Assembly (NCBI GenBank): GCA_934338065.1
Contig: CAKRGX010000019.1
Span: forward strand, 1-29,116
DNA from: an uncultured Eubacterium sp.
GTDB taxonomy: Bacteria; Bacillota; Clostridia; Lachnospirales; Lachnospiraceae
DNA length: 29,116 bases
Direction: 5' to 3'
Position numbers and translations under genes: made by a program. A model generated the notes under the pieces. The model was not told the DNA's origin. It was given only the letters and a program-made list of their open reading frames with translations, and made no database searches. Below are positions 14,170 to 23,970 of this stretch, in pieces (positions within the stretch are counted from its first letter, which is position 1; the number at the start of each line of letters is the position of its first letter).

Positions 14170-15804
14170 CTATTTTTCTTCACCCTTTGCTGCATTCAAC
14201 ACAGCAAAATACGAAGACTTGGCCGCATAATCACTGCCAAACAATGCTGGAAAACTAGTCTCTCCACGGAATTCCGTCAACCACGTATCGTCATCTGTCA
14301 ACCCCCAAAATGTAACACCTGTAATATTAATCTTCTGATTTCTTTTACAGTCAATCAGCATCTTAAACAAATCTCCATATTTGTCTGCCACAACGCCCTG
14401 CTCTGCAGCTTTATTTGAAGTACTGTGAAGATCCAGTTCAGTCAGTTGAATCTCAATCTTGCCCGGGTCGATCTGGTTATACTTCTGGATTGCCACTTTT
14501 ACTGTAGCAAGCGTCGGATAATCCATCACATAATGCGACTGCATCCCCATACCATCGCAGATACCAGCGTCGTAAAGGCCTTTCAGAATACTGTACAACT
14601 TATCTCGTTTTGCCGTATTATATTCATTATAGTCATTCAAAAATAGTTTCACATCTTTATCGGCATATTTTCTTGCGAATGTAAAGGCGTCCGTAATATA
14701 GCTTTCATCACCATAAACCTGATACCATTTGGATTTGGTTCTAAACTGTCCCTCATCCGTGACTACTTCATTGGCAACATCCCAGGCATATACAACGCCG
14801 GGATAATTCGTCTGACAATATGTCAACACATTTTTTATATAACTTTCCATACGTTTTTTCATAACATCTTTTCCAACAAAAGGTTTATTCACATCAAACC
14901 CTTCATGAAAAAACCATTCCGGCGTCTGGTTGTGCCAGATCAACGTATGTCCACGAAGCTGCACCCCATTATCACATGCCATTTTAAGTATTTTATTCAA
15001 AAGGGTCTCATTGATCAATATATTACTGTCACTTCCCCTTGTGACCGTTTCTGTACTCAACAATGCTTCCGGCTTCATCTCATTTTCCATAGTAATAGAG
15101 TTAAACTGGCTCGTAATAAGACTTTTAGCCTTTGCAAAAGCGCCTGCGCCTTCTAGCTGCCAGGTATTCACGGCTACTCCCATCTTGAAGTCTTTCATAT
15201 ATGCTGTCTTTAATGTATCATTTAATTTTGGAGTTTTTACTGACACCTTTATCTTCACCTTTCTTCCACTATATGTCTTCGCCGTCACTGTCGTATCACC
15301 AACATACTGTCCTGTTATGGCACCATTTTTCACTGTAGCGATCTCAGTATCGGCTGATTTCCATGTTGCCGTATCATTTGAAGACTTTGGCATGATTTTT
15401 GTCTTCAGTTTCACCGTTTCATATTTATTCAAAACGATTTTTTTGATTTTTTTGCCCTTCTTATTTAAGACGGAAAGGGATCTGGCTCCCTTTACTATCG
15501 TCACTTTGCATGCAAGCTTCTTTGTCTTTCCTTTATTTCTGACCTTGGCTGTTATCGTCACTCTTCCCTTTCGCCGTCCATATACCCTGCCCGACGATGA
15601 AACAGAAGCTACTCTTTTCTTAGAAGAGGACCAGCGAACATTCGCTGAACCTTTATCATTCACTTTCAGCCTCACACTCTTACCTATGGCAAGAGTAGCT
15701 TTTTTCAAATTTAAACTTCCACGCACGGAAGCCTCCCCTGATTTCCCACCTGGCACGGATAGCACCATACCGCATAATAATACGCCCGCAATTATTCTTC
15801 TCAC
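14170..15804 (-). CDS. Secreted GH10 endo-1,4-beta-xylanase with Ig-like (Big_2) domains
   Basis: A 544-residue exported enzyme cutting beta-1,4-xylan. An N-terminal signal peptide (about 1-25) precedes two bacterial Ig-like domains (about 28-104 and 108-190; SSSKKRVASVSSSGRVYG and SADTEIATVKNGAITGQYVG). A GH10 domain follows (about 195-540). The acid/base is E346 (WDVANEVV), the nucleophile E456 (QLTELDLH), and HTLIWHNQTPEWF is a family hallmark. The start is GTG, overlapping the stop of the upstream helicase by 4 bp, so it is probably translationally coupled. Big_2 domains may hold the enzyme at the cell surface or on carbohydrate. A xylanase in a DNA-repair/tRNA-synthetase operon is unusual. 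Confidence 0.95.
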   Translation of the reverse strand: MRRIIAGVLLCGMVLSVPGGKSGEASVRGSLNLKKATLAIGKSVRLKVNDKGSANVRWSSSKKRVASVSSSGRVYGRRKGRVTITAKVRNKGKTKKLACKVTIVKGARSLSVLNKKGKKIKKIVLNKYETVKLKTKIMPKSSNDTATWKSADTEIATVKNGAITGQYVGDTTVTAKTYSGRKVKIKVSVKTPKLNDTLKTAYMKDFKMGVAVNTWQLEGAGAFAKAKSLITSQFNSITMENEMKPEALLSTETVTRGSDSNILINETLLNKILKMACDNGVQLRGHTLIWHNQTPEWFFHEGFDVNKPFVGKDVMKKRMESYIKNVLTYCQTNYPGVVYAWDVANEVVTDEGQFRTKSKWYQVYGDESYITDAFTFARKYADKDVKLFLNDYNEYNTAKRDKLYSILKGLYDAGICDGMGMQSHYVMDYPTLATVKVAIQKYNQIDPGKIEIQLTELDLHSTSNKAAEQGVVADKYGDLFKMLIDCKRNQKINITGVTFWGLTDDDTWLTEFRGETSFPALFGSDYAAKSSYFAVLNAAKGEEK

Positions 15805-17678
15805 TTTTCCCGGTCCTTTCTCATTTTTCCTTTCAGCTCCGGCGCTATTTCAAAAAGAAATCTGGATGGTTCTGCTGTTTTATGAAACCGTTCACTGACA
15901 AACGATAAATGTAAATGCGCTCTGGCTCTTGTCATTGCCACATATAACATCCGGCGTTCTTCCTCCTCTTCGCCGGCCTGAATTGCTTTTCCATAAGGGC
16001 TGACCCCTTCATTTACCGTAGGAATAAAAACAACTTCAAATTCCAGTCCTTTCGACCCATGCATTGTCATAAAATTTACGCCTTCTGACTCACTTTTTTT
16101 CCTCTTCAGTTCCTCCCTCATTTCCTCTAGCTGCTCACCATAACTTTCCACAAAAGAAAGCCATTCAGTAAGGCTTGTCTTATCCCTTGCCGTCTCCTGG
16201 ATTTCATCAAGAACCACCATCCAGTCTTCGACGTCTACCCGTCTCTCCTTTGCATACTCCTCAAGAAAATCATCATATCCAATGCCTTTACGGATATAAT
16301 GCAACGCAGAAAATGGCGTCATCGTCTTCATGGCATGTATCTGATTTTCAAAGTCATGGAGGCGTTCTATCATCCACATCTGATCTTTCCCTGCATAATA
16401 ATCACACAGAGCAGAAAACGATACTTCCGGAGTTTCCAATGCCGCACGACTTATATAACGCACCGGACGGTTACACACTTTTAAAAATTTTCCCCGGCTG
16501 CGATCCCCCAATGCCATTTCAACATAACATAGGATATCTTTCGCCATCCACGTATCAAAAATATTCGGCAGATTTTCTTTCATAACAAATGGAATTCCAT
16601 GCTCCATCATCTTACCCGCAAGAGTCCGCATCTGAAGATTTGTGCGAAAAAGAACCGCTATATCAGAATACGCCATTCCATCGCGTTTATACTGCTGAAT
16701 CTGTGTAACGATCCGGCCTGCTTCGGCAGAAAGATTCTTACATCGCAGGATATGTACACCTTCCCGCTTTCCCTTATAGGATGTTAGGTTTTTCTGGTAG
16801 CGTTTCCTGTTGTGGCCGATTAATTTACCGGAAGCAGTCAATATCTGGTGTGAACAACGATAATTCGTGTTAAGTACTATTTTTTTCGTCTGTGGAAACT
16901 GTCTTGGAAAAGACAGCATAATATCCGGCCGGGAACCACGAAATCCATAGATTGATTGATCGTCGTCCCCTACAATAAAAAGGTTATCTTCCGGCTTTGC
17001 CAGCATACAGATTGTTTCATATTGAAGACGATTAATATCCTGAAATTCATCAATCAGAATATAGCGGAATCGCTGCTGCCAGCGTGCCAGAATATCTGAC
17101 CGGGCTTTCAGCAATTCATAGGTATATACTACCATATCATCAAAATCAAGACAATGATGCATTTGCAATCTCTGTTGATATTCATTATAAATCGTTCGGA
17201 AAACCCGCTCCGGGCAATTAGCGGAATAATAACAATCCACATCAATGCCCTCTCCCTTAACCTTACTGATTTCTTTTTGTATCTCCTCAAGGAACTCCTT
17301 TTTATCATCCACTTCATAGCCACTTCCACATAACGCTTCTTCCAAAAAGCGGTATTTAAGCGATGCTGTAGCAATGTCTTTTGCCTCATAACCATATGCT
17401 GCCCGCAAAATTTGAAAAAAAACAGAATGGAACGTTCCAAAGCGAACCGGCAGACGTCTTCCGTCTACCATTGCCTCAAAACGTTCCTTCATTTCTATCG
17501 CTGCCGCTTTGGAAAAGGTAACTACAAGAATTGTGTCTGGAGTTACACCACACTCATCAATCAGTGCTTTGACCCGGTTTGTAATAACAAACGTCTTACC
17601 GGCACCGGGACCTGCCAAAACCATAGCCGGTCCTTCCTTATGCCGGATTGCTTCTTCTTGTGCTTTATTGTGCGTCAT
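15801..17678 (-). CDS. UvrD/PcrA-family superfamily 1 DNA helicase
   Basis: A 625-residue 3'-5' helicase. Visible motifs are Walker A AGPGAGKT, motif [17 protein letters not shown], motif [40 protein letters not shown] and the C-terminal [12 protein letters not shown]. It is about 100 residues shorter than PcrA (about 730) and lacks the PcrA C-terminal extension, so it may be a paralogue and not the main PcrA. It overlaps the 3' end of gltX by 14 bp and the xylanase start by 4 bp, all on one strand. Confidence 0.93.
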   Translation of the reverse strand: MTHNKAQEEAIRHKEGPAMVLAGPGAGKTFVITNRVKALIDECGVTPDTILVVTFSKAAAIEMKERFEAMVDGRRLPVRFGTFHSVFFQILRAAYGYEAKDIATASLKYRFLEEALCGSGYEVDDKKEFLEEIQKEISKVKGEGIDVDCYYSANCPERVFRTIYNEYQQRLQMHHCLDFDDMVVYTYELLKARSDILARWQQRFRYILIDEFQDINRLQYETICMLAKPEDNLFIVGDDDQSIYGFRGSRPDIMLSFPRQFPQTKKIVLNTNYRCSHQILTASGKLIGHNRKRYQKNLTSYKGKREGVHILRCKNLSAEAGRIVTQIQQYKRDGMAYSDIAVLFRTNLQMRTLAGKMMEHGIPFVMKENLPNIFDTWMAKDILCYVEMALGDRSRGKFLKVCNRPVRYISRAALETPEVSFSALCDYYAGKDQMWMIERLHDFENQIHAMKTMTPFSALHYIRKGIGYDDFLEEYAKERRVDVEDWMVVLDEIQETARDKTSLTEWLSFVESYGEQLEEMREELKRKKSESEGVNFMTMHGSKGLEFEVVFIPTVNEGVSPYGKAIQAGEEEEERRMLYVAMTRARAHLHLSFVSERFHKTAEPSRFLFEIAPELKGKMRKDREK

Positions 17679-19131
17679 TTAATAATTCAATACCCTTTCT
17701 GATACGGTTCAGAGATTCTTCTTTTCCAAGGATTTCCATAATTTCGTAAGCTCCACCCGGTGTCATCTGTTTTCCGGATACCGCTGTACGAAGCGGCCAG
17801 AGAGCTAATCCATTCTTACATTCTTTCTCTGCCACATACTGCTTAACGACAGACTCCAAGCTGTCATGATCAAATGTATCAAGAGCCTCCAGACGAGGTA
17901 AAAAGTCTTTTAAAACCTGAAGTGAATTCTCACTATTGGTCTTCATCTTCTTATGCGTATACATCGCCACATCATATTCCGGAAGTTCTTCGAAGAAATC
18001 AATCTTTTCTGCTATATCCGGGAACACCTCAATACGCGTCTTTACAAGATCAGCAATTGCTTTCTTGTCGATATCGCACGTAACTGTCTTTTCAACTTCC
18101 GGCAGTGCATATTTATAATACTCTTCCTTGTCCATATTCTTAATATACTCGCCATTCATCCAGCGGAGTTTTACCATATCAAAAACCGCCGGTGATTTGT
18201 TGATACGAGTATAATCAAATGCCTGTTCCAGTTCCTTTAAAGAAAAAATCTCTCTGTCTTCTGCCGGACTCCAGCCAAGCAATGCAACATAATTAACAAT
18301 GGCTTCCGGCAGGAAACCAAGTTCCAGCAGATCCTCAAAAGAAGAGGCTCCATTTCTTTTAGCCAGTTTCTTATGATTAGCATCCGTAATAAGCGGACAG
18401 TGAATATACTCTGGTATATCCCAGCCAAATGCCTCATAAAGACGATTGTATTTTGGGGCAGAAGAAAGGTACTCATTTCCTCGTACGACATGTGTGATTT
18501 CCATAAGGTGATCATCAATAACATTAGCAAAATTATAGGTTGGATATCCATCTGATTTTATAAGAATCATATCATCGAGATCCTCATTCGGTGCTGTGAT
18601 ATCTCCATAGATCACATCATGAAAGGTTGTTTCACCTTCTGTCGGATTATTCTGTCGGATAACATAAGGCACTCCGGCAGCCAGTTTCTCCTCAACTTCC
18701 TCTTTTGTCAGGCTGAGGCAATGCTTATCATACTTTGCTGCCTTTTCACCGTTTGCCTCTGCCTCATCATGAAGCTGCTGCAACCGCTCTTTGGTACAAA
18801 AACAATAATACGCTTCGCCTTTCTCTACCAACTGCTTCGCATATTCAAGATATACCCCCGTTTTCACACGCTCGCTCTGAACATAAGGACCAAATCCACC
18901 ATCTTTGTCCGGTCCCTCATCGTGAGACAGACCTGCCATCTTCATTGTCTTATAGATCAATTCCAATGCACCTTCTACGAAGCGCTCCTGATCGGTATCC
19001 TCAATCCGGAGAATAAAATCTCCTCCTTCATGTTTCGCAATCAGATACTCATATAGTGCTGTTCTCAGATTGCCCACATGCATTCTTCCTGTTGGACTTG
19101 GTGCATATCTTGTACGAATTTTCTTACTCAT
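17665..19131 (-). CDS. gltX: Glutamyl-tRNA synthetase
   Basis: A class I synthetase charging tRNA-Glu (and, in many Gram-positives, tRNA-Gln as the first step of the amidotransferase route). The HIGH-type signature is [20 protein letters not shown], and the KMSKS-equivalent is [11 protein letters not shown]. The start [12 protein letters not shown] is set by GGAG 6 bases upstream; an ATG four codons earlier overlaps that site. The 488 residues are normal for the family. It lies 52 bp after the cytidylate-kinase-like gene in the same probable operon. Confidence 0.97.
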   Translation of the reverse strand: MSKKIRTRYAPSPTGRMHVGNLRTALYEYLIAKHEGGDFILRIEDTDQERFVEGALELIYKTMKMAGLSHDEGPDKDGGFGPYVQSERVKTGVYLEYAKQLVEKGEAYYCFCTKERLQQLHDEAEANGEKAAKYDKHCLSLTKEEVEEKLAAGVPYVIRQNNPTEGETTFHDVIYGDITAPNEDLDDMILIKSDGYPTYNFANVIDDHLMEITHVVRGNEYLSSAPKYNRLYEAFGWDIPEYIHCPLITDANHKKLAKRNGASSFEDLLELGFLPEAIVNYVALLGWSPAEDREIFSLKELEQAFDYTRINKSPAVFDMVKLRWMNGEYIKNMDKEEYYKYALPEVEKTVTCDIDKKAIADLVKTRIEVFPDIAEKIDFFEELPEYDVAMYTHKKMKTNSENSLQVLKDFLPRLEALDTFDHDSLESVVKQYVAEKECKNGLALWPLRTAVSGKQMTPGGAYEIMEILGKEESLNRIRKGIELLNDAQ

Positions 19132-19183
19132 GTTAATCTCCATTCTGCAGACTTTCTTCCCTGTCTGCTGTTCCTTTCTATCG

Positions 19184-19798
19184 TTATTGCATAGCGTCCA
19201 GATAAGCCTTCAGGCAAGCTACCGTGCCATCAATACCACACAGATCACTGCGAATAGCCATATCATAATTTAATACATTATCCCAGCGTTCTCCGGAATG
19301 ATATTTGTAATAATTGGCTCTGCTCTTATCCTTTTTCATAACCGTCTCGGCTGCTTTCTCTTTTGAAATGCCATCTACCTCAATCGCACGTTTAATGCGG
19401 AAATCTAATGTAGCATTAATAAAAAGGTTTACTACATTTTCATTTTCCTTCAGAATATAGTCCGCACATTTGCCAACAATTACACAAGGACCTTCTGCTG
19501 CCACATTACGGATTACCTTTGACTGCGCCAGGAAAATCCTGTCATCTAGCGACAAACCGGAAAAGCCAACATCCTGATTGGAAAATACGTTCATTCCCAT
19601 TGCAATCGAATAGAGCAGACTATTACTCGCTTTGTCTTCTGCTCTCTCAAAAGCGGCTTCCGCAAACCCTGTCTCTTTAGCTGCCCGCGAAATGATCTCG
19701 TTATCATAAAAAGGAATTTCGTATGCTTCTGCCAGCTTTCTACCTATTTCACGTCCACCACTACCATATTGTCTTGTAATTGTAATTACTTTATCCAT
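19184..19798 (-). CDS. Cytidylate kinase-like family protein
   Basis: A 204-residue P-loop protein starting [24 protein letters not shown], with GGAGGG as Shine-Dalgarno. It belongs to the cytidylate-kinase-like group common in Clostridia: the nucleotide-binding loop is [10 protein letters not shown], with [18 protein letters not shown] and a kinase-like [28 protein letters not shown] lid region. Whether it phosphorylates CMP is uncertain, because these proteins are distinct from canonical Cmk. It is first in the predicted gltX operon. Confidence 0.88.
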   Translation of the reverse strand: MDKVITITRQYGSGGREIGRKLAEAYEIPFYDNEIISRAAKETGFAEAAFERAEDKASNSLLYSIAMGMNVFSNQDVGFSGLSLDDRIFLAQSKVIRNVAAEGPCVIVGKCADYILKENENVVNLFINATLDFRIKRAIEVDGISKEKAAETVMKKDKSRANYYKYHSGERWDNVLNYDMAIRSDLCGIDGTVACLKAYLDAMQ

Positions 19799-19848
19799 AT
19801 AATCCCTCCATCCTGACCATAGCATCATTACTCCAAATAGATATCTAT

Positions 19849-19877
19849 ATTATACTGATTTTTCACCTGTTTCGCAA
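19849..19877 (-). promoter_or_regulatory. Promoter of the cytidylate-kinase-like/gltX operon
   Basis: Minus-strand TTGCGA (19872-19877), a 17-bp spacer and a perfect TATAAT (19849-19854), about 50 bp upstream of the first start codon. Confidence 0.65.
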
Positions 19878-19916
19878 GCATCAGAGAGAGAAAATATTTC
19901 ATTCAGGCGCACCGTC

Positions 19917-20639
19917 CTATCGTCCAAAATATGCGTTAAGCCCGTTTGTGATTCCTTTTACCATTTTCTTCTGATAAGAAGATGATGCCATCCTGCGGTC
20001 TTCCTGTGGATTGCTCATAAATCCCATTTCAACAATCGTAACCGGAACTTTGCACCAGTTGATCCCTGTCATCGTATTGGTATACATAACCCCACGGTTC
20101 TTTGCTCCCGTTGCCTTGCAAAATGATTGTAAAACCTTTTTTGACAGTTTCTGGCTTGCCTTGCGATTTGCCTTTGTCAGGTAGCGGTTCGAATTTGTAG
20201 GAGCGATCGTCAGCGCCCCCTTCACACCTGAGCTGTTGGAACTGTTAGCATGAATTCGGATAAAAGCATCTGCTTTGTTTTTATTCGCAATTTTGGCGCG
20301 ATCCACATTTGACATGGTTACATTATTTTTTGTCCGCACCATAATAACTTTATAGCCTTGTTTCACAAGTTCTGTTTTCAATTTCTTTGCCACCTGAAGG
20401 TTTAACTTATACTCAGGCAGATGCGTCGCACAGCCACTTGTTCCTCCTGTCACCTTTGCTTTTCTCGTCTTGGAACCCGGTCCGTTAGGTTCTGTGGCGT
20501 TCATCGCATGTGTCTGATGACCTGCATCAATTACAATTACCTTTTGTTCTGCTTCAGCCGCTTTCAAAACAGCTCCCGGTGTAATCGTCTCTGCCAGCAT
20601 AAGGCAGACTGCCATTACCGCTATTGTAATTTTTTTCAT
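19917..20639 (-). CDS. Secreted N-acetylmuramoyl-L-alanine amidase (Amidase_3)
   Basis: A 240-residue zinc amidase that cuts between N-acetylmuramic acid and the stem peptide of peptidoglycan. The signal peptide is about residues 1-30. Predicted zinc ligands are H41 (VIDAGHQ), E76 (LPEYKLN) and H130 (FIRIHANSS), and the catalytic Glu lies in VEMGFMSNPQED. No cell-wall-binding domain is present, so it is a minimal catalytic form, as in some spore or daughter-separation amidases. The start MKKITIAVMA has GGAGG upstream; an earlier ATG overlaps that site. Confidence 0.94.
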   Translation of the reverse strand: MKKITIAVMAVCLMLAETITPGAVLKAAEAEQKVIVIDAGHQTHAMNATEPNGPGSKTRKAKVTGGTSGCATHLPEYKLNLQVAKKLKTELVKQGYKVIMVRTKNNVTMSNVDRAKIANKNKADAFIRIHANSSNSSGVKGALTIAPTNSNRYLTKANRKASQKLSKKVLQSFCKATGAKNRGVMYTNTMTGINWCKVPVTIVEMGFMSNPQEDRRMASSSYQKKMVKGITNGLNAYFGR

Positions 20640-20710
20640 TTTTTCCTCCATTCTACGCAGGAACCCTATAACAAGCCCCGCTTCGTACCATTAAACTTTT
20701 CTATATGATA

Positions 20711-20742
20711 GAAAAGGCACCATCTAATGATGATGCCTTTTC
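20711..20742 (-). terminator. Terminator of tRNA-Leu
   Basis: GAAAAGGCA-CATC and GATG-TGCCTTTTC form a 13-bp interrupted stem starting 4 bp after the tRNA-Leu 3' end on the minus strand, ending in TTTTC. Confidence 0.8.
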
Positions 20743-20745
20743 TTA

Positions 20746-20828
20746 TGCGGAGTATGGGACTTGAACCCACACGCCCTACGAGCACATGATCCTTAGTCAT
20801 GCCTGTCTGCCAATTCCAGCAACTCCGC
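20746..20828 (-). tRNA. tRNA-Leu (anticodon AAG)
   Basis: An 83-base cloverleaf on the minus strand. The acceptor stem is GCGGAGT paired with ACTCCGC, the T loop is GTTCAAGTC, and a long variable arm (TGCTCGTAGGGCGT region) is typical of leucine tRNAs. The anticodon stem CATGA/TCATG carries the loop CTAAGGA, giving anticodon AAG. A34 in bacteria is normally converted to inosine by TadA. CCA is not encoded. Confidence 0.92.
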
Positions 20829-20833
20829 AAATC

Positions 20834-20863
20834 ATTCGCTGACAGTAAACACCATCAGCGAAT
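20834..20863 (-). promoter_or_regulatory. Hairpin in the tRNA-Leu 5' leader
   Basis: ATTCGCTGA and TCAGCGAAT form a perfect 9-bp stem with a 12-base loop, placed between the -10 box and the mature 5' end of tRNA-Leu. No U-tract follows. It would be removed with the leader by RNase P; its function is unknown. Confidence 0.55.
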
Positions 20864-20866
20864 AAT

Positions 20867-20895
20867 ATGATATCAAATATCAGCAAAAATGTCAA
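20867..20895 (-). promoter_or_regulatory. Promoter of tRNA-Leu
   Basis: Minus-strand TTGACA (20890-20895), a 17-bp spacer and TATCAT (20867-20872), 11 of 12 positions matching the sigma-A consensus. Confidence 0.8.
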
Positions 20896-20934
20896 CCTGT
20901 TTTTTAGATTTTACCCATATTTTTATCGACAATG

Positions 20935-22584
20935 CTAATATTTTGTCATATACCAGGACAGCATTTCCTCATTTTTCTTCTCCACACTTTTATACTGTGA
21001 GCGGGGTAGGGGACAGGGAACATTTCCCGTCTCTACCGTAATGCTTGGTATCTGCTTCTCATATACCAGCCAGTCAGCAAATCCTCCTCCTTTCGAAGTA
21101 GACGAATTGCGTGGCATCAACCGGTAATGATTGAAAGATTTCACCTTTTTTGCCAGATTCTCCAGTTTCTCATGTAATGCTCCACCCACAGCAAAATCCC
21201 AGTAAATAATGCTGCCGGTTGAGTGCAGGTTCAAAACAGCGTGTGGCTCTGTTTTATTTATGAACTTCACTAACGCTTTTGTCTCACGTTCACTTTCAGC
21301 TTTTTTGCCACTATAAAACACCCAGTCACCCTTTTTTGCCTTTTTACTTTTCTTAAATCCGCAATCAAAGTTATTATTAATATTTACTCCACGGGCATTA
21401 TTCTTCCATGTATCAGTATGTCCTATCTTTTGAATCTTCTTCTGAAGTTTTTTGTTACGGATTGCCTCATAGCCATGCTGGGATATCGTTACCCCATCCG
21501 GATTATCCATCGGAAGAATATAGAGACATACATGACGAAAACGCTTCGAATATTCACTATAATCACGCATAATCTGTTCTGTGCTTCTCATAAGCATTTG
21601 CGTATTCAACCACTCTCTTGCATGAATAGCAGCATCTATGACAAGATGTTTTGACGCATTAGGATTGCCGATCCTCATGCACCACATTTCTCTTTTGTCA
21701 TATGTCTGCCCAATGGAATAGCAGGTTAATCTGTCGTGATATTTACGGGTAAGACGGTGTATGTCGGATGTCATATCCTGATAATCATACAAAGTCTTTT
21801 TATTATTAACGATCCAGGGTTCTTCCCTGACTATTATTTTCATCTTGATTTCGTTTTTTTCAGAATCTTTTACCTTTGCTGTGACATACGTTGTTCCCTT
21901 CTTTTTGGCTGTCAGTTTTCCTTTTTCGTCTATAGAAGCGATTTTCCTGTCCTTTATGTGAAACTGCAGATTCTTTTTTGCATAATTAAACGAAAGTCCC
22001 TGTGTATGTTTTTCATATAACTGAATTTTACTTTCTTTTCTGCTTATCAGCCTTTTATGAAAGTTAATATATATATACTGCTTTTCTCCTGTCTGTTTCG
22101 ATTGTGCCTGTATCATCGCATAAATATTCTTTTCGGAATTTTTATTATGACATTTTACGATGCCGTTTTGTGAAACCGTAACTTGTTTTTTCCTGACTTC
22201 TTTTTTACTCGCACCGCCATAAACACAATAAGTACTGTCATGAGTCATGATAAGAGATACCGTATCCGTTGTATAGGAATCAATATAATACACTTTCTTT
22301 CCTTTTACCTTATGATAATGAATCCCCGTCTGGTTCCCCTTTTTATATTTTGCCTTTGGATGTTGTAACACATATCGGTCCACCTGCACTGGTGCTTCCG
22401 TTATCTCCGGCGCTTCCGTCACCTCCGGTGTTGGCCGGATTGTCGGCTCCGGTTCCTCCTCCGGTTGTTCCTGTTCGTGATATTCCTGCTCCTGTTCCTG
22501 TGCCAAAGCTGCCTCTGCCGGCTGACCGGCAGCCAGCATAATAATAAGACAAGCTGCTCCCATTCTCATTATCTTATCCGTCAA
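20935..22584 (-). CDS. Secreted M14 zinc carboxypeptidase with Ig-like region
   Basis: A 549-residue exported protein. A signal peptide (about 1-28) is followed by a Glu/Gln/Pro/Thr-rich linker with the repeat EVTEAPEITEAP. A lysine-rich region follows, with an Ig-like (Big_2) stretch at about 185-252 (RKIASIDEKGKLTAKKKGTTYVTA). A peptidase M14 domain runs from about 265 to the end. The zinc ligands are H321, E324 (AIHAREW) and H454 (LNLHSTG); catalytic E518 lies in SITVETGN. It is likely to trim peptides or peptidoglycan stem peptides outside the cell. The start is TTG with GGAAGGA upstream; the ATG at residue 6 is an alternative. Confidence 0.88.
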   Translation of the reverse strand: MTDKIMRMGAACLIIMLAAGQPAEAALAQEQEQEYHEQEQPEEEPEPTIRPTPEVTEAPEITEAPVQVDRYVLQHPKAKYKKGNQTGIHYHKVKGKKVYYIDSYTTDTVSLIMTHDSTYCVYGGASKKEVRKKQVTVSQNGIVKCHNKNSEKNIYAMIQAQSKQTGEKQYIYINFHKRLISRKESKIQLYEKHTQGLSFNYAKKNLQFHIKDRKIASIDEKGKLTAKKKGTTYVTAKVKDSEKNEIKMKIIVREEPWIVNNKKTLYDYQDMTSDIHRLTRKYHDRLTCYSIGQTYDKREMWCMRIGNPNASKHLVIDAAIHAREWLNTQMLMRSTEQIMRDYSEYSKRFRHVCLYILPMDNPDGVTISQHGYEAIRNKKLQKKIQKIGHTDTWKNNARGVNINNNFDCGFKKSKKAKKGDWVFYSGKKAESERETKALVKFINKTEPHAVLNLHSTGSIIYWDFAVGGALHEKLENLAKKVKSFNHYRLMPRNSSTSKGGGFADWLVYEKQIPSITVETGNVPCPLPRSQYKSVEKKNEEMLSWYMTKY

Positions 22585-22615
22585 ATCTTCTTCATTCCTT
22601 CCCTATTGATTACAA

Positions 22616-22648
22616 AATAAGAGGTACCCCTTCGAGATACCTCTTATT
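22616..22648 (-). terminator. Terminator of infC-rpmI-rplT
   Basis: AATAAGAGGTA and TACCTCTTATT form a perfect 11-bp stem about 33 bp downstream of the rplT stop on the minus strand, ending in a short T-run. Confidence 0.8.
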
Positions 22649-22680
22649 ATTATATAAGCAAAATATGAATTTTTTATGAC

Positions 22681-23037
22681 TTATGCCAATTTGCTCTTTG
22701 CTACTTCTACTAATGCAGCAAATCCTTCCGGATCGCTGATTGCCATCTCAGAAAGCATTTTGCGGTTCACATTCACTTCTGCAAGTTTCAATCCATACAT
22801 GAACTTGCTGTAAGAAAGCCCATTGATACGCGCAGCAGCATTGATACGTGCGATCCACAACTGTCTGAACTGTCTCTTTTTCTGCTTTCTACCTGTATAG
22901 GATTCTTCCAAGGCACGCATAACGGACTGTTTAGCCACACGATACTGCTTACTTCTTGCGCCTCTGTAACCCTTTGCTAACTTTAATACTCTTTTATGTT
23001 TTTTCTTTGCGTTCATTCCGCCTTTAATTCTAGCCAT
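22681..23037 (-). CDS. rplT: Large ribosomal subunit protein bL20
   Basis: A 118-residue L20 starting [23 protein letters not shown], with the conserved [20 protein letters not shown]. It binds 23S rRNA early in 50S assembly and in Firmicutes also represses its own operon through the infC leader. It is the last gene of infC-rpmI-rplT, 23 bp after rpmI. Confidence 0.98.
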   Translation of the reverse strand: MARIKGGMNAKKKHKRVLKLAKGYRGARSKQYRVAKQSVMRALEESYTGRKQKKRQFRQLWIARINAAARINGLSYSKFMYGLKLAEVNVNRKMLSEMAISDPEGFAALVEVAKSKLA

Positions 23038-23060
23038 TTGTCAATTCCCTCCTTGCGCCA

Positions 23061-23264
23061 TTAGCAGTATGGCATGATTTTCTTCATTGTCTTAACGTTT
23101 GTATCATCAACTAATGTAGATTTTCTAAGATTTCTCTTTCTCTTTGTTGTCTTTTTTGTCAAGATGTGGCTTTTGTATGCCTTATTTCTCTTCAATTTAC
23201 CAGTTCCGGTAACCTTAAAGCGCTTTGCAGCAGCTCTTTTTGTTTTCATTTTCTGATTTGCCAT
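23061..23264 (-). CDS. rpmI: Large ribosomal subunit protein bL35
   Basis: A 67-residue L35 ([20 protein letters not shown]), basic throughout, with the typical [10 protein letters not shown] motif. The length is normal. It is the middle gene of the infC-rpmI-rplT operon, 18 bp after infC. Confidence 0.98.
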   Translation of the reverse strand: MANQKMKTKRAAAKRFKVTGTGKLKRNKAYKSHILTKKTTKRKRNLRKSTLVDDTNVKTMKKIMPYC

Positions 23265-23282
23265 AATTTCATTCCTCCGTTA

Positions 23283-23789
23283 TTATTTTGTGGCTGATAA
23301 AAACATTACCATACTTCTTCCTTCCATTTTGGCAGGTTTATCAACAGTGGCAACATCCCCCAACTGCTCAAAGAAAGAATTCAATATCTCACGTCCAACA
23401 TCTTTATGCGCCATTTCACGCCCACGAAAACGCAGGGATACTTTCACTTTTGCACCTTTCTGCAAAAACTTCTGCGCCTGATTGACTTTCGTATTCAGGT
23501 CATTCGTATCAATGTTGGGAGAAAGACGAATCTCCTTTGTGTCGATGGTTTTCTGTTTCTTCTTTGCTTCTTTTGCTTTGCGAGCTTGTTCATAACGATA
23601 TTTACCATAATCAATGATCTTGCAAACCGGCGGTTTTGCTGTCGGTGCAATCTTCACCAGATCAAGTCCGGCATCCTTCGCCTTGAAGTATGCTTCTTTG
23701 GCAGACATGATACCTAACTGTTCTCCATCCTGTCCGATAACACGAACTTCTTTGTCACGAATCTGCTCGTTAATCATTAAATCGCCTAT
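23283..23789 (-). CDS. infC: Translation initiation factor IF-3
   Basis: IF-3 binds the 30S subunit and rejects non-canonical start codons. Core motifs are INEQIRDKEVRVIG, KPPVCKIIDYGKYRYEQ and RFRGREMAHKDVG. The first ATG (23777) is 20 bases from the AGGAGG at 23798-23803, too far to use it. In frame four codons upstream is ATA (23787-23789), 8 bases from the Shine-Dalgarno, giving ATA-GGC-GAT-TTA-ATG-ATT-AAC. infC of other bacteria starts with AUU, AUC or AUA so that IF-3 can repress its own translation, so ATA is the likely start (168 residues). A terminator-type leader precedes it. Confidence 0.93.
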   Translation of the reverse strand: MGDLMINEQIRDKEVRVIGQDGEQLGIMSAKEAYFKAKDAGLDLVKIAPTAKPPVCKIIDYGKYRYEQARKAKEAKKKQKTIDTKEIRLSPNIDTNDLNTKVNQAQKFLQKGAKVKVSLRFRGREMAHKDVGREILNSFFEQLGDVATVDKPAKMEGRSMVMFLSATK

Positions 23790-23803
23790 TGTTCTTACCT
23801 CCT

Positions 23804-23970
23804 AAAAAAGAAAAAATAGCTGTTTTTACAAGCCAGCTATCCACAAGAATATTTTTCAAACATGAAATTGTATCATACTATGAAAAGGTAAAACCATTGC
23901 TGTGTGATAGCTTCCGCTATACAGCAAGGTGAGAGTGGATAACTCTGCTTCGTTTCCTTTTCACAGTCTA
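23804..23970 (-). promoter_or_regulatory. infC operon leader (L20-type transcription attenuator)
   Basis: The minus-strand leader folds as an outer stem (GAAAAGG at 23956-23962 with CCTTTTC at 23882-23888) enclosing two hairpins. One is TTGCTGT-ATAGC-GGAA-GCTAT-ACAGCAA (23897-23927) with a GGAA tetraloop; the other is GAGT/ACTC. A terminator hairpin follows before the Shine-Dalgarno. GCTATC of the tetraloop hairpin can instead pair with GATAGC of the terminator's 5' arm, a possible antiterminator. This fits L20-responsive leaders of Firmicutes, where excess L20 favours termination. The exact Rfam match was not tested. Confidence 0.7.
23811..23840 (-). terminator. Attenuator terminator before infC
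   Basis: ATAGCTG (23834-23840) and CAGCTAT (23816-23822) form a 7-bp stem followed on the minus strand by TTTTTTCTTTTTT, only 8-20 bp before the infC Shine-Dalgarno. A terminator here must be regulated for the operon to be expressed. Confidence 0.8.

Noticed and set aside
14930..15898. 322-codon frame antisense to the xylanase
   Set aside because: The opposite strand encodes a clear GH10 enzyme with catalytic residues; the antisense frame has no recognisable domain or Shine-Dalgarno.
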